From Fictibacillus marinisediminis (GTDB taxonomy: Bacteria; Bacillota; Bacilli; Bacillales; Fictibacillaceae), in assembly GCF_023149135.1 (NCBI RefSeq), contig NZ_JAIWJX010000002.1:1302001-1366000 (forward strand): DNA of 64,000 bases, written 5' to 3'. Under the pieces are notes generated by a model that saw nothing but the letters and a program-made list of their open reading frames with translations, did no database searches and was not told where the DNA came from. Positions 7,466 through 16,010 of this stretch are shown one piece after another; the first letter of the stretch is position 1, and each line of letters starts with the position of its first letter. Position numbers and translations under genes: made by a program.

Positions 7466-7930
7466 ATGAATATAATAAAACCAATTTTTCACCAGCTGGA
7501 GATAGCCAACCATTACATTCTGAAAATTTTAGAAATCATGGAAGAAAGCGACCTGGAACTTTCGCTGGGAGCGGAGAAAAGAACATTACGGGAACTGTTC
7601 GCCCATCTAGCCGTGATCTATAAAGCGGACTTTATGATCTTGAATGGGGCCACTCAGCAGGAGATGGAGGAGTTCTATGAAAAGCACCACCCCCAGACCC
7701 TTTTGGAAATAAAGGAGATGCTTCTTGATCATTTTGCTTTTTTAAAAGAGAAGACGGCGTGTTTTACGAATGAAGATTGGTCTGTTGTGACAACCTCGTG
7801 GTGGGGAGTGTCCTATTCAAGATACGAATGGATGCTGGAAATTCTCGGACATGTCTATCACCATAGAGGTCAGCTGCAGACGGTACTCGCCATAAATAGC
7901 AGAGACCCGAAAATTCAACTGTTTGAATAG
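7466..7930 (+). CDS. DinB family protein (YfiT/DinB helix-bundle)
   Basis: 154 residues forming the expected four-helix bundle: FHQLEIANHYILKIL at the N-terminus, FAHLAVIYKADF in helix two and HVYHHRGQLQTVL near the end. The two histidine regions (FAHL and HHRGQ) are the usual DinB metal ligands. Many such proteins are thiol-dependent transferases, others are of unknown role. Ribosome binding site AAAGGAG. Confidence 0.85.
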   Translation: MNIIKPIFHQLEIANHYILKILEIMEESDLELSLGAEKRTLRELFAHLAVIYKADFMILNGATQQEMEEFYEKHHPQTLLEIKEMLLDHFAFLKEKTACFTNEDWSVVTTSWWGVSYSRYEWMLEILGHVYHHRGQLQTVLAINSRDPKIQLFE

Positions 7931-8058
7931 CATCAATCTTTAATTCCCCTGGAAAGATAAGGTCACCAATCCATTTTTAATGACATATCATAAGGTAGCG
8001 GTGTATGAGGACGAGCATGCCTTCATCCATTGACTACCCTTTTTAAGTTGGCGGTTTT

Positions 8059-8694
8059 ATGAAATTGAAAATGAGTACGAAAAAAGATTACCGCTGGCCG
8101 TCTGATGTTGCGATCGTCATCATCGGAATCTTATTTAAACTTTTGTCCAATATGGTGACAATCGGCCCGAACTGGCCGGTCTTTGTCATTGCTTTTATCC
8201 TTTATATTCCTTTACTTTACGCAGTTAGTTCTGAACATGATCTATGGTCGAGGAAATTTGCGATTCTTCGGGTTTTAGTTCTTACTTTTGCCTTGATGAG
8301 CAGCATGGTGGACTTGGTGTATTCTTTATTTTTTGGCATGCCGAGTGCCAGTGAATTATTTCAAAGTGCTGGTCTATTGTGGGCAGCGAACGTGCTGATT
8401 TTTGCGATCTGGTATTGGGAGATCGACAGAGGGGGGCCAATCCGGAGAAATTCAAAAAATCCAGGGAAGCCTGAATTTGGTTTTCCTCAGATGATGTCCT
8501 CACTGCCAGAGTGGGAAGGGTGGAAGCCTAATTTCCTGGATTACTTATTTGTAGCCTTTAACACAAGTGTTGCTTTCAGTCCGGCGGATACGGCTGTATT
8601 TTCCAGGCGGGCGAAACTCCTGATGATGACACAATCGGTGATCTCACTTGTTGCGCTCGTTGTATTGGCGGCACGGGCAATTAATATCGTGTAA
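8059..8694 (+). CDS. DUF1345-like integral membrane protein
   Basis: 211 residues with about five membrane segments. The C-terminal part resembles DUF1345 proteins: a soluble loop, then FVAFNTSVAFSPADTAVFSRRAKLLMMTQSVISLVALVVLAARAI, where this family has its pore-like final helices. The WYWEIDRGGP motif follows the fourth helix. The role is unknown; some relatives are described as ion-channel-like. A short hairpin terminator follows at once. Confidence 0.6.
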   Translation: MKLKMSTKKDYRWPSDVAIVIIGILFKLLSNMVTIGPNWPVFVIAFILYIPLLYAVSSEHDLWSRKFAILRVLVLTFALMSSMVDLVYSLFFGMPSASELFQSAGLLWAANVLIFAIWYWEIDRGGPIRRNSKNPGKPEFGFPQMMSSLPEWEGWKPNFLDYLFVAFNTSVAFSPADTAVFSRRAKLLMMTQSVISLVALVVLAARAINIV

Positions 8695-8721
8695 GGGATG
8701 GTGAATGCCATCCTTTTTTAA
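8695..8721 (+). terminator. Intrinsic terminator
   Basis: GGGATGG TGAAT GCCATCC followed by six T. Confidence 0.8.
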
Positions 8722-8816
8722 GTTTATAAAATGTTAAATTTTTCTTCATATTTCCTCAACAATACTTATTTATCGTAGGAGGTGAGCGATAACGACATCC
8801 TTAAGGAGGCATTCCA

Positions 8817-8999
8817 ATGTTACAAAATATCGGTATACCCGGCTTGGTTATCATGTTAGTGATCGCGTTAATTATCTTTGGACCTTCTAAACTTCCTGAG
8901 ATTGGACGGGCATTTGGCAGCACACTCAGGGAATTTAAAAACTCTGCCAAAGATTTGATGAGTTCGGATGAAAAGGAAGAGAGAGCAGACCAGAAATAA
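8817..8999 (+). CDS. tatA: Twin-arginine translocase subunit TatA
   Basis: 60 residues: a short N-terminal membrane helix ([15 protein letters not shown]), the FGP hinge, the amphipathic helix [18 protein letters not shown] and a charged tail. This is the pore-forming subunit that oligomerises to pass folded proteins through the membrane. Start behind AAGGAGG. tatC and a Tat substrate gene (phoD) follow, the TatAd-TatCd-PhoD arrangement known in Bacillus subtilis. Confidence 0.95.
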   Translation: MLQNIGIPGLVIMLVIALIIFGPSKLPEIGRAFGSTLREFKNSAKDLMSSDEKEERADQK

Positions 9000-9059
9000 T
9001 AGAAGAAGGGGATGGCCATTCGTCATCTCCTTCCTCTTATTTAGCAGAGGTGAAAAATT

Positions 9060-9806
9060 ATGAAGGATGTAGAAATGCTCCTAGTGGATCATCTAAGCGA
9101 GCTTCGAAAACGGCTGATCATTACCTTGGTTACATTTGCTCTATTTTTCATCGTTTCCTTTATTTATGTTCAGGACATCTATCACTGGCTGATCAGGGAT
9201 TTGGACGAGAAGCTTGCGGTTCTTGGGCCAAGTGATATTCTGTGGGTGTATTTTATGATATCGGGCATCATCTCCATCGCACTGACGATTCCGGTGGCGG
9301 CTCACCAGATCTGGATGTTTGTGAAACCGGCACTCTCTAAACATGAAGCCAAAACGGCATTGTCCTACATACCGGCGTTATTTCTGCTGTTTATTACCGG
9401 CCTTGCCTTTGGCTATTTTGTGGTTTACCCGATGGTGCTGGATTTCCTGCTCTCGCTGTCGGATGGACAGTTTCAGACCTTCTTTACATCAGAAAAATAT
9501 TTCAGATTTATGATGAATCTCACGCTGCCGTTTGGCTTTTTGTTCGAGATTCCTCTCGTCATCATGTTTCTGACATCAATCGGACTCGTAAATCCAAAAC
9601 TACTATCAAAAGCACGGAGAATCGCTTATTTTGTTTTAGTACTGATTGCGATTGTAATTACGCCGCCGGATTTCATGTCAGATTTTCTTGTCACGATCCC
9701 ACTTTTGGTTCTGTATGAGTTCAGCATCACGCTATCCAAGATTGTCTACCGTAAAAAGCTGGCTAAACAGGAGGATAATGTTGTGGAGCTGAGGAAGCCT
9801 TCGTGA
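9060..9806 (+). CDS. tatC: Twin-arginine translocase subunit TatC
   Basis: 248 residues, six membrane helices, beginning with the cytosolic recognition motif HLSELRKRLI and carrying FVKPALSKHE in the first cytosolic loop. TatC binds the twin-arginine signal peptide. It lies 60 bp after tatA, in the same operon. The array of 21-bp repeats begins right after its stop codon. Confidence 0.95.
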   Translation: MKDVEMLLVDHLSELRKRLIITLVTFALFFIVSFIYVQDIYHWLIRDLDEKLAVLGPSDILWVYFMISGIISIALTIPVAAHQIWMFVKPALSKHEAKTALSYIPALFLLFITGLAFGYFVVYPMVLDFLLSLSDGQFQTFFTSEKYFRFMMNLTLPFGFLFEIPLVIMFLTSIGLVNPKLLSKARRIAYFVLVLIAIVITPPDFMSDFLVTIPLLVLYEFSITLSKIVYRKKLAKQEDNVVELRKPS

Positions 9807-9812
9807 GTTTGA

Positions 9813-9890
9813 AGGAATACGCGCCGATTGGGTTGAAATACGCGCGAATCTTCTCGTTTTACGATCCAATCTCACACAAATACGCGCCAA
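9813..9890. repeat. 21-bp periodic array B (AATACGCGCCAAT motif, 4 units)
   Basis: ATAC or TTAC begins at 9817, 9838, 9859 and 9880: exactly 21 bp apart. Units 1, 2 and 4 read ATACGCGC(C/G)(A/G)AT; unit 3 is TTACGATCCAAT. It starts about 10 bp after the tatC stop and ends at a terminator. Confidence 0.8.
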
Positions 9891-9892
9891 TC

Positions 9893-9922
9893 AAAAAAGA
9901 GTGCTCCCCGCACTCTTTTTTT
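9893..9922. terminator. Intrinsic terminator after tatC
   Basis: AAAAAAGAGTGC TCCCC GCACTCTTTTTTT, symmetric enough to act both ways. Confidence 0.9.
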
Positions 9923-10108
9923 AACTTCCAATTGTTAGGGTTTTTTAAAGCGAATGTTAAAATTCACCTGGGCGAAAGTCCTTATTGTTTGTTGAGGGTT
10001 GACTGAATTTGTCCTTTCACGCATTGAAATATGTTGAAAAAAGATACAGGGGATGATAAAAGTCCTGAGAAGAATGGCCTTCTCCTTTTATTCTCTTAAA
10101 CTCCGGCC

Positions 10109-10150
10109 TTTACATATCTTTACGGTAGATTCACAAACAGGTTTTATACT
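10109..10150 (+). promoter_or_regulatory. PhoP box and promoter of phoD
   Basis: Three direct TT(T/C)ACA-like hexamers, TTTACA (10109), TTTACG (10119) and TTCACA (10130), spaced 10 and 11 bp, followed by a -10 TATACT at 10145-10150. This is the layout of PhoP-P activated promoters, in which tandem TTHACA repeats replace the -35 element. It predicts induction on phosphate starvation. Confidence 0.75.
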
Positions 10151-10190
10151 GAGCCTCGTACGCTACTATTTCAATGAGAGGGGAATCAGC

Positions 10191-11942
10191 ATGGCAGATG
10201 AGAGGCATATGGAGGATTGGATTAAGAATTTAACCGATAAGAGTAATGAGGACAAGAGGTTCGATCGTCGAAGCTTTCTAAAAGGAACCGGTAAGATCGC
10301 GGGATTATCTCTAGGTATGGTGCTGGCTCAGTCCATAGGGGGCTTTGAGGTTAACGCGGCTCCAAAGTTTCAAAGCTATCCTTTTACCCTGGGTGTTGCG
10401 TCTGGTGATCCACTTTCCGATGGCGTCGTGCTGTGGACACGTCTTGCCCCAAATCCGCTGAATGGGGGCGGGATGCCTGCACAAGCTGTTCCGGTAAAAT
10501 GGGAGATTGCCAGAGATGAACGTTTTCGCAACATCGTTCAATACGGAACAGAGCTGGCAAGACCTGATCTTGCGCATTCCGTGCATGTTGAAGTGAGCGG
10601 GTTAAAACCTAACGAAGTCTATTATTATCGTTTTAAAAGCGGTTATGAACTGAGTCCGATCGGCAGAACGAAGACCTTGCCTGCTGTTGGATCTGCCGTG
10701 AAAGAATTGAAATTTGCATTTGCTTCTTGCCAGCAGTATGAACACGGATTCTATACGGCCTATAAGCATATGGCTGAAGAGGATCTGGATCTTGTGTTCC
10801 ATCTTGGTGATTATATTTACGAATATGGCCCGAACGAGTATGTCGCAGCAACCGGAAATGTCCGCACGCACAGCAGTGCAGAGGTCATGTCGCTGGATGA
10901 TTACCGCAACCGTCATGCCCAGTATCGTTCTGATGCGAACCTGAAGGCTGCTCATGCTGCTTTCCCATGGGTTGTTACCTGGGATGACCATGAAGTTGAA
11001 AACAACTATGCGGATAAGATTCCTGAAAAAGGACAGTCTGTGGAAGCTTTCATCATTCGCCGGGCTGCCGCTTACCAAGCGTATTATGAGCATATGCCGC
11101 TTCGTAAAACATCGCTACCAAACGGGCCGGACATGCGTTTATACCGAAATTTCGCATACGGAAACCTCGCTTCGTTCAATGTACTCGATACCCGCCAGTA
11201 CCGGTCGGATCAAGCTAATGGAGACGGAAACAAACCACAGTCTCCTGAATCACTGGATCCTCGCCGTACTCTTATGGGGAAGGAACAGGAAAGCTGGCTC
11301 TTTAACAATCTGAGTACTTCCAAGGCTCACTGGAATGTACTGGCTCAGCAGATTTTCTTTGCTCAATGGAATTTTGGGACAAGCGCTGCCCCTGTTTACA
11401 GCATGGATTCCTGGGATGGCTATCCGGCACAGCGCCAGCGGGTTTTAGACTTTGTAAAAAGTAAAAACATGAACAATCTGATTGTATTAACAGGGGATGT
11501 TCACGCGAGCTGGGCTTCCAACCTGCTGATGGATTTTGATAATCCCAATTCACCAATCTTCGGTGCTGAATTTGTTGGAACTTCCATCACTTCCGGTGGA
11601 AATGGCGCTGATAAGCGAAAAGATACCGATCATATTTTGGAACAAAATTCGCATATCAAATTTTTTAACGACTACCGCGGCTATGTCCGCTGTAAGGTGA
11701 CACCTGAACAATGGCAGGCTGACTATCGTGTTGTCCCTTTCGTAACAGAGCCAGGTGCCGCAGTATCTACACGAGCGTCCTATGTTTACCAAAAAGATCA
11801 ACTCGGGCTGAAGCGGGTATCGGCTTCCATTGTCCCACAGGGGCTTAAAATTTCTGAACAGGTAGAGGATGACCGCTTTACTGCTCATACGCATGCACAT
11901 AACAAGCAGATGAATCAAATAAAGGAGAAAGTAAAACAGTAA
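10191..11942 (+). CDS. phoD: PhoD-family alkaline phosphatase/phosphodiesterase, Tat-exported
   Basis: 583 residues from the ATG at 10191 (GAGGGG 7 bases upstream); this equals the length of B. subtilis PhoD. A longer in-frame start at 10053 lies before the promoter and is unlikely. The N-terminus has a twin-arginine signal (FDRRSFLKGTG), then the family's Fn3-like domain and the metal-binding core: FAFASCQQYEHG, HLGDYIYEYG, TWDDHEVENNY and LTGDVHASW. Secreted by the adjacent TatA-TatC pair to release phosphate from phosphodiesters such as teichoic acid. A PhoP box precedes it. Confidence 0.95.
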   Translation: MADERHMEDWIKNLTDKSNEDKRFDRRSFLKGTGKIAGLSLGMVLAQSIGGFEVNAAPKFQSYPFTLGVASGDPLSDGVVLWTRLAPNPLNGGGMPAQAVPVKWEIARDERFRNIVQYGTELARPDLAHSVHVEVSGLKPNEVYYYRFKSGYELSPIGRTKTLPAVGSAVKELKFAFASCQQYEHGFYTAYKHMAEEDLDLVFHLGDYIYEYGPNEYVAATGNVRTHSSAEVMSLDDYRNRHAQYRSDANLKAAHAAFPWVVTWDDHEVENNYADKIPEKGQSVEAFIIRRAAAYQAYYEHMPLRKTSLPNGPDMRLYRNFAYGNLASFNVLDTRQYRSDQANGDGNKPQSPESLDPRRTLMGKEQESWLFNNLSTSKAHWNVLAQQIFFAQWNFGTSAAPVYSMDSWDGYPAQRQRVLDFVKSKNMNNLIVLTGDVHASWASNLLMDFDNPNSPIFGAEFVGTSITSGGNGADKRKDTDHILEQNSHIKFFNDYRGYVRCKVTPEQWQADYRVVPFVTEPGAAVSTRASYVYQKDQLGLKRVSASIVPQGLKISEQVEDDRFTAHTHAHNKQMNQIKEKVKQ

Positions 11943-11953
11943 ATGGGCTCAGA

Positions 11954-11990
11954 GACACAAAAGCGTAAAGCTGCTTTTGTGTTTTTTTTG
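11954..11990 (+). terminator. Intrinsic terminator of phoD
   Basis: ACACAAAAGC / GCTGCTTTTGTGT stem with a run of eight T. Confidence 0.9.
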
Positions 11991-12074
11991 AATGTTCATT
12001 CGAAATATATTGAATAAATAGTTCGTTAAATTTAGAATATAAAGTATGAAACTATAAAAGGGGGATGGAAAGTC

Positions 12075-13112
12075 TTGAAACACCTTTTATCCGCACAGCC
12101 CGCAGAAAAAGTGCAAGTAGCACTAGAATCTTCATGTGTATGGGAAGTCATACTTGGTATTGCCGGTTATACCTACGCACAATTAAGGCATTCCTTTGAT
12201 TTGGACGAGCAATGGAAAGATTGGAAAGGGGAAATGAACAGTTCGCTTATTGACCATCTGAAACAAATCCAAGAAACGAACTTGTGGTACGGAATGCTCC
12301 TGCTTCAAAACCGGTGGAACGCGGACACCCTTCAAGAATTTTCGAATAAACTGCAGAACATGACAGAGGAAGAATTTTATGAAACGCTCCTGCCCTATAA
12401 GAACCGGGAAGCCGAAGCAACTCGAAAGGAAAATGCCCTAAACTTTAGCCATGAGAATCGTTTTAGAGAATATGCTGCGTACTTTGAAGGGCACGAATAC
12501 TTGGAAGGCTATGTTCGATTGCTGGGAGAGCGGCCACGCGTTGAATTAAGTTCGCTGATGTTATCCGCGATGGAAGAGTGGCATGGCTTTATAAGTGCAA
12601 AGCCAGTTTGGGAAAAATGGATGCAGTCACTTGCCCATGAAACGAGACAAACGATGAAATTTGAAGAGCCATTGGAAGAGATTGAACGAATTACAGGCGG
12701 CCTTAAGTATATTCCTGAACCATCAGTGTGGTATATAAAGCTTGTTCCCCATGTTTCTTACCGGCCATGGGTTCTGCAATTACGGACACCTGACACCATG
12801 CTTTTCTTTTATCCGGTAAACGAAGAATATTTTACCGAGCCAGGAGTTCCGTCCATGGATCTGATCCGGGGGCATAAAGCGCTCGGAGACGAGTTTCGAT
12901 TGAAACTCCTTTTTCAGCTTCAAAAAGGGCCATTATCACTGCAGGAATTGAGCGGACAGTTTCACATGTCAAAAACGACACTTCACCATCAGCTTTCCCT
13001 TTTAAAAGCCGCGAAGTTCGTTAGTGTTGAAAAAGGGATCTATTCGGCAAATGTGAAACAGATCCAGTCTTTTTCGGAAAGATTAATCCAGTACTTGGGA
13101 AAAGAAGGATGA
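12075..13112 (+). CDS. ArsR-type winged-helix transcriptional regulator with N-terminal sensor region
   Basis: 345 residues starting at TTG behind GGGGGATGGAAAG. The first 240 residues are a mostly helical region without a recognised domain. Residues about 270-335 are an ArsR-like winged helix (HKALGDEFRLKLLFQL, then LQELSGQFHMSKTTLHHQLSLLKAA). Large ArsR proteins of this shape usually sit next to MFS pumps, as here: the following transporter overlaps by 4 bp (ATGA). It probably senses the pump's substrate and regulates the pair. Confidence 0.8.
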   Translation: MKHLLSAQPAEKVQVALESSCVWEVILGIAGYTYAQLRHSFDLDEQWKDWKGEMNSSLIDHLKQIQETNLWYGMLLLQNRWNADTLQEFSNKLQNMTEEEFYETLLPYKNREAEATRKENALNFSHENRFREYAAYFEGHEYLEGYVRLLGERPRVELSSLMLSAMEEWHGFISAKPVWEKWMQSLAHETRQTMKFEEPLEEIERITGGLKYIPEPSVWYIKLVPHVSYRPWVLQLRTPDTMLFFYPVNEEYFTEPGVPSMDLIRGHKALGDEFRLKLLFQLQKGPLSLQELSGQFHMSKTTLHHQLSLLKAAKFVSVEKGIYSANVKQIQSFSERLIQYLGKEG

Positions 13113-14323
13113 AAAGCTACTCGAGGTCGTTTAAAGCGCTTTGGACCGGAGAGATGGTATCTGAATTTGGAGGAGCAGCAGGGGGCATCGTCAACGGATT
13201 GCTTCTGTATGAACTGACCGGCTCAAAAGAATGGATGGGAGCATTGTGGCTGGTTTACTTTCTCCCTTCTCTAGTGCTGCAGGGAATCAGTGCTCCTTTT
13301 TTAAATCACGTGATAAAAGAAAAAGTGCTCCGAAACATTCAGCTCATCCGTATGGGGGCATACTTGCTGCCGCTGATCGGATCACTGCTCCATTCGCATG
13401 CGGGGACCATTTTTGGACTTGCCATTCTGCAATGCTGTTTAGGCTTGCTGCAGCCGATCTATGCCAGTCTGTCGTTTTCTCTTTTGCCTGAAATTTGCAA
13501 AAAAGAGGAGCTGGCAGAAGCGAATGGATTGCTTGATGGAACGATACGGCTGATGAGTTTTCTTGCGCCTGGTGTAACTTCATTATTGCTGCTGATCAGT
13601 CCTGTGCCTCTTATTTACGCACTGTCTTCTTTCTTGTTTCTCATTAGCTATTATGCCCTTTCACGAATACCGCCGCTTGAAACGAAAAGAGCAGCGGTGT
13701 GGACTAAACGATTTTGGTGGTCAGAGATGAAGCAGGGGTATCAGAACTTTTTTCAGTATCCATATCTCTTGAGGCTGACCCTTCTTTCATCAAGTGTCCA
13801 ATTTGCTGTAGGAGCTGCCATGGTCTTAAGTGTTCCTCTGATTCGGAGTGAACTCAATGGAGAACGGTGGGAGTATGCTGTTTTTTCAGGAGCTTTTCCG
13901 GTCGGCTATGCGCTGGGGACCGTCCTAATAAAGCGAATTCCAAAATCGCCATGGACGATGTATTTTGGACTCGTAGGCGGAGGAATTTCCTTCCTTCTTC
14001 TTTTCGTGGTGACGTCGATTCCAGGGGCATGGATGTGCGAGTTGTTTGGTGGAATGGTATTCCCGCTGTTCAACGCTCAAAGCGCTGCTAAATTCCAGAA
14101 GGAAGCTCCCCGAGAGCAATTGGCCCAGTTGAGTGCCGTCCGCTTGCTGTTCATGAGAGCCACGATGCCTTTGGGGATCTTATTTGCTTCTTCAGCATTC
14201 CTTCATCTCTCCATACGCCAGACCTTTGGTGTGATCGGAACGGTCATTATCTTGCCCGGTTTATTTTTTCTGATCAAGGAAAGTGGAAGGATACATCCTT
14301 TCAATAAACAAAAAACAGGCTGA
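13109..14323 (+). CDS. MFS efflux transporter
   Basis: 404 residues with about 12 hydrophobic segments and an MFS_3-like organisation (FKALWTGEMVSEFGGAAGGIVNGLLLYELTGS at the start). The usual loop after helix 2 is degenerate. Coupled to the ArsR-type regulator by ATGA. Probably a drug or metabolite exporter; substrate unknown. Confidence 0.85.
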   Translation: MKSYSRSFKALWTGEMVSEFGGAAGGIVNGLLLYELTGSKEWMGALWLVYFLPSLVLQGISAPFLNHVIKEKVLRNIQLIRMGAYLLPLIGSLLHSHAGTIFGLAILQCCLGLLQPIYASLSFSLLPEICKKEELAEANGLLDGTIRLMSFLAPGVTSLLLLISPVPLIYALSSFLFLISYYALSRIPPLETKRAAVWTKRFWWSEMKQGYQNFFQYPYLLRLTLLSSSVQFAVGAAMVLSVPLIRSELNGERWEYAVFSGAFPVGYALGTVLIKRIPKSPWTMYFGLVGGGISFLLLFVVTSIPGAWMCELFGGMVFPLFNAQSAAKFQKEAPREQLAQLSAVRLLFMRATMPLGILFASSAFLHLSIRQTFGVIGTVIILPGLFFLIKESGRIHPFNKQKTG

Positions 14324-14342
14324 ATTAGCCTGTTTTTTTTAT
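14307..14342. terminator. Bidirectional intrinsic terminator
   Basis: AAAAAACAGGCTGAATTAGCCTGTTTTTTTT between the rightward MFS gene and the leftward MBL gene. Confidence 0.9.
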
Positions 14343-15205
14343 TGCTCTGGCAGCTGATCCCCCACATATTTACCATAATCGGGAATGGCAATCTTATCAA
14401 AATCCCGTGCTAATCTTGTGAGATTTTGTGAGAGCCATTCTCCTTTAACTGGGCGCCCATGTCCTGTAACCGCCATTGCGGGGTGCAACGACTCCAGTTT
14501 TTTTACTGATTGCCAGGCTGTCATCCAGTTGGGGGTAAAATAGCGGGGTGGTCCGCTGATCTCCAGTTCCTGTATGATGACGCTGTATAGATCCTCTTGT
14601 CTTACGGTGATAAAAGCATCCCCGGCGATCAATGCCTTGTCAGAATCCCGAAACAAGGAAATATGGCCGTCAGTATGGCCAGGTGTATGAACCCAGCGCC
14701 AACCCGGCATTTCGGGAACAGATCCATCTCCAGGGAGAGCGGTTACCCGTTGATCCAGATCAATCGATTCGTGCGGAAAAAGAAAGGACATTTTTGCCAC
14801 CATACCTCCTTCCACAGAAGGATCTGGCTCTTGATAATCTTTCTTCCCGGTGACATAAGGCAGCTCAAGCCGGTGGGCATAGACAGGGACATCCCATTTT
14901 TTCAAAAGGCCAATGATGCCGCCGATATGATCAAAATGGGCATGCGTGAGAATGATGGCTTTCGGGCGTGCACCTTTTCCAAAGCGCTCTTCAGCCTCAA
15001 AGATGATTTTTTCGGCCGAATCAGGCATACCGGCATCGACCAGTACCCAATCTTGGCCATTTTCAGGATTCCCGATAAAACAAAGATTAACGATCTGGTT
15101 GGTATAGCTGTAAATATCGGGTGCGAGTTCTATTCCTTCACCAGAAGTGACCGAGCTGACTGGAATGTATTTATTCGTAGAAGCACTGCCCTCCACATGA
15201 TCCAT
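14339..15205 (-). CDS. Metallo-beta-lactamase fold hydrolase
   Basis: 288 residues from the ATG at 15205, chosen for its GGAGGG site; a longer start at 15226 lacks one. The zinc motif HxHxDH is at residues 88-93 (THAHFDHIGG), followed by further ligands in HTPGHTDGHISLF and GDAF, and a late histidine in TGHGRP. A single-domain member of the glyoxalase II-like group. Substrate not readable. Stands alone, convergent with the MFS gene. Confidence 0.88.
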   Translation of the reverse strand: MDHVEGSASTNKYIPVSSVTSGEGIELAPDIYSYTNQIVNLCFIGNPENGQDWVLVDAGMPDSAEKIIFEAEERFGKGARPKAIILTHAHFDHIGGIIGLLKKWDVPVYAHRLELPYVTGKKDYQEPDPSVEGGMVAKMSFLFPHESIDLDQRVTALPGDGSVPEMPGWRWVHTPGHTDGHISLFRDSDKALIAGDAFITVRQEDLYSVIIQELEISGPPRYFTPNWMTAWQSVKKLESLHPAMAVTGHGRPVKGEWLSQNLTRLARDFDKIAIPDYGKYVGDQLPEQ

Positions 15206-15356
15206 ACTGAAGACCCTCCGTTCCATTTTTTCTCTACTCGTTTAGGGTTTTCAATACGGTATAATTTATACGGGAATCCCTTATTGCACAGAGCATGAAA
15301 GTGGAAAAAACAGCAGAATAAATGATAACTTTGAAGAGGGAACAGGAGGACTGAAC

Positions 15357-16010
15357 ATGTATAAGTTAAACGGACGGATACTGATTATGACATCCGTACA
15401 GGCGGAAAAAGAAGCCGTTCTTCGCGGATGGCATGATCCCCGAGTGGATGTCGTACTGGCAGGTGTCGGACCTGTTGCAGCAGCCATCAATACGATGAAG
15501 GCATTAAACGCCAATACATATGATCTTGTCATTAATGCAGGAATTGCCGGGGGTTTTGCCAATAGAGCTGAAATTGGTTCACTGGTGATCGCAAATGAAA
15601 TTGTCTGTGCTGATTTAGGTGCTGAATCTCCCGATGGCTTCCTCAGTCTGGACGAGCTGGGATTTGGTTCTTCAACAAGAGTTGGAGTGGATGAAAGCAT
15701 CGTTTTGGCAATATCTTCTGCACTGTCAGAAGCTGGACTAATCGCACAAACAGCACCGATTCTTACTCTTTCAAAGGTGACAGGCACCGCAGAAAGTACT
15801 GAAGAATTAATGGAACGGGAACCGAAAGCCGCAGCTGAAGCGATGGAAGGATACGGTGTGGCATTGGCAGCACAGGAGTACAATCTGCCGGTGCTTGAAA
15901 TCCGGGCGATCTCCAATACGGTAGGTCCTCGTGATCGTGAGGGATGGCGGATAAAAGATGCGCTGATATCCCTTGAATCAGCAAGTAAAGTTTTAATGGA
16001 GGTATTATAA
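15357..16010 (+). CDS. mqnB: Futalosine hydrolase MqnB
   Basis: 217 residues, nucleoside-phosphorylase/hydrolase fold. Typical segments: VLAGVGPVAAAINTMKAL, VINAGIAGGFANRAEIGSLVIANEIVCADLGAESPDGF and the late EIRAISNTVGPRDREGW, where futalosine hydrolases differ from MTA/SAH nucleosidases. It removes the base of futalosine in the alternative menaquinone pathway. It forms an operon with mqnD, which begins directly after its stop codon. Start behind AGGAGG. Confidence 0.9.
   Translation: MYKLNGRILIMTSVQAEKEAVLRGWHDPRVDVVLAGVGPVAAAINTMKALNANTYDLVINAGIAGGFANRAEIGSLVIANEIVCADLGAESPDGFLSLDELGFGSSTRVGVDESIVLAISSALSEAGLIAQTAPILTLSKVTGTAESTEELMEREPKAAAEAMEGYGVALAAQEYNLPVLEIRAISNTVGPRDREGWRIKDALISLESASKVLMEVL

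Noticed and set aside
9803..10006. Rightward ORF with repeated KYAPI segments after tatC
   Set aside because: Same cause: array B read in frame, then the terminator. Not a protein gene.
10602..11093. 163-residue leftward ORF within phoD
   Set aside because: Antisense shadow of phoD metal-binding region; no ribosome binding site or known domain.
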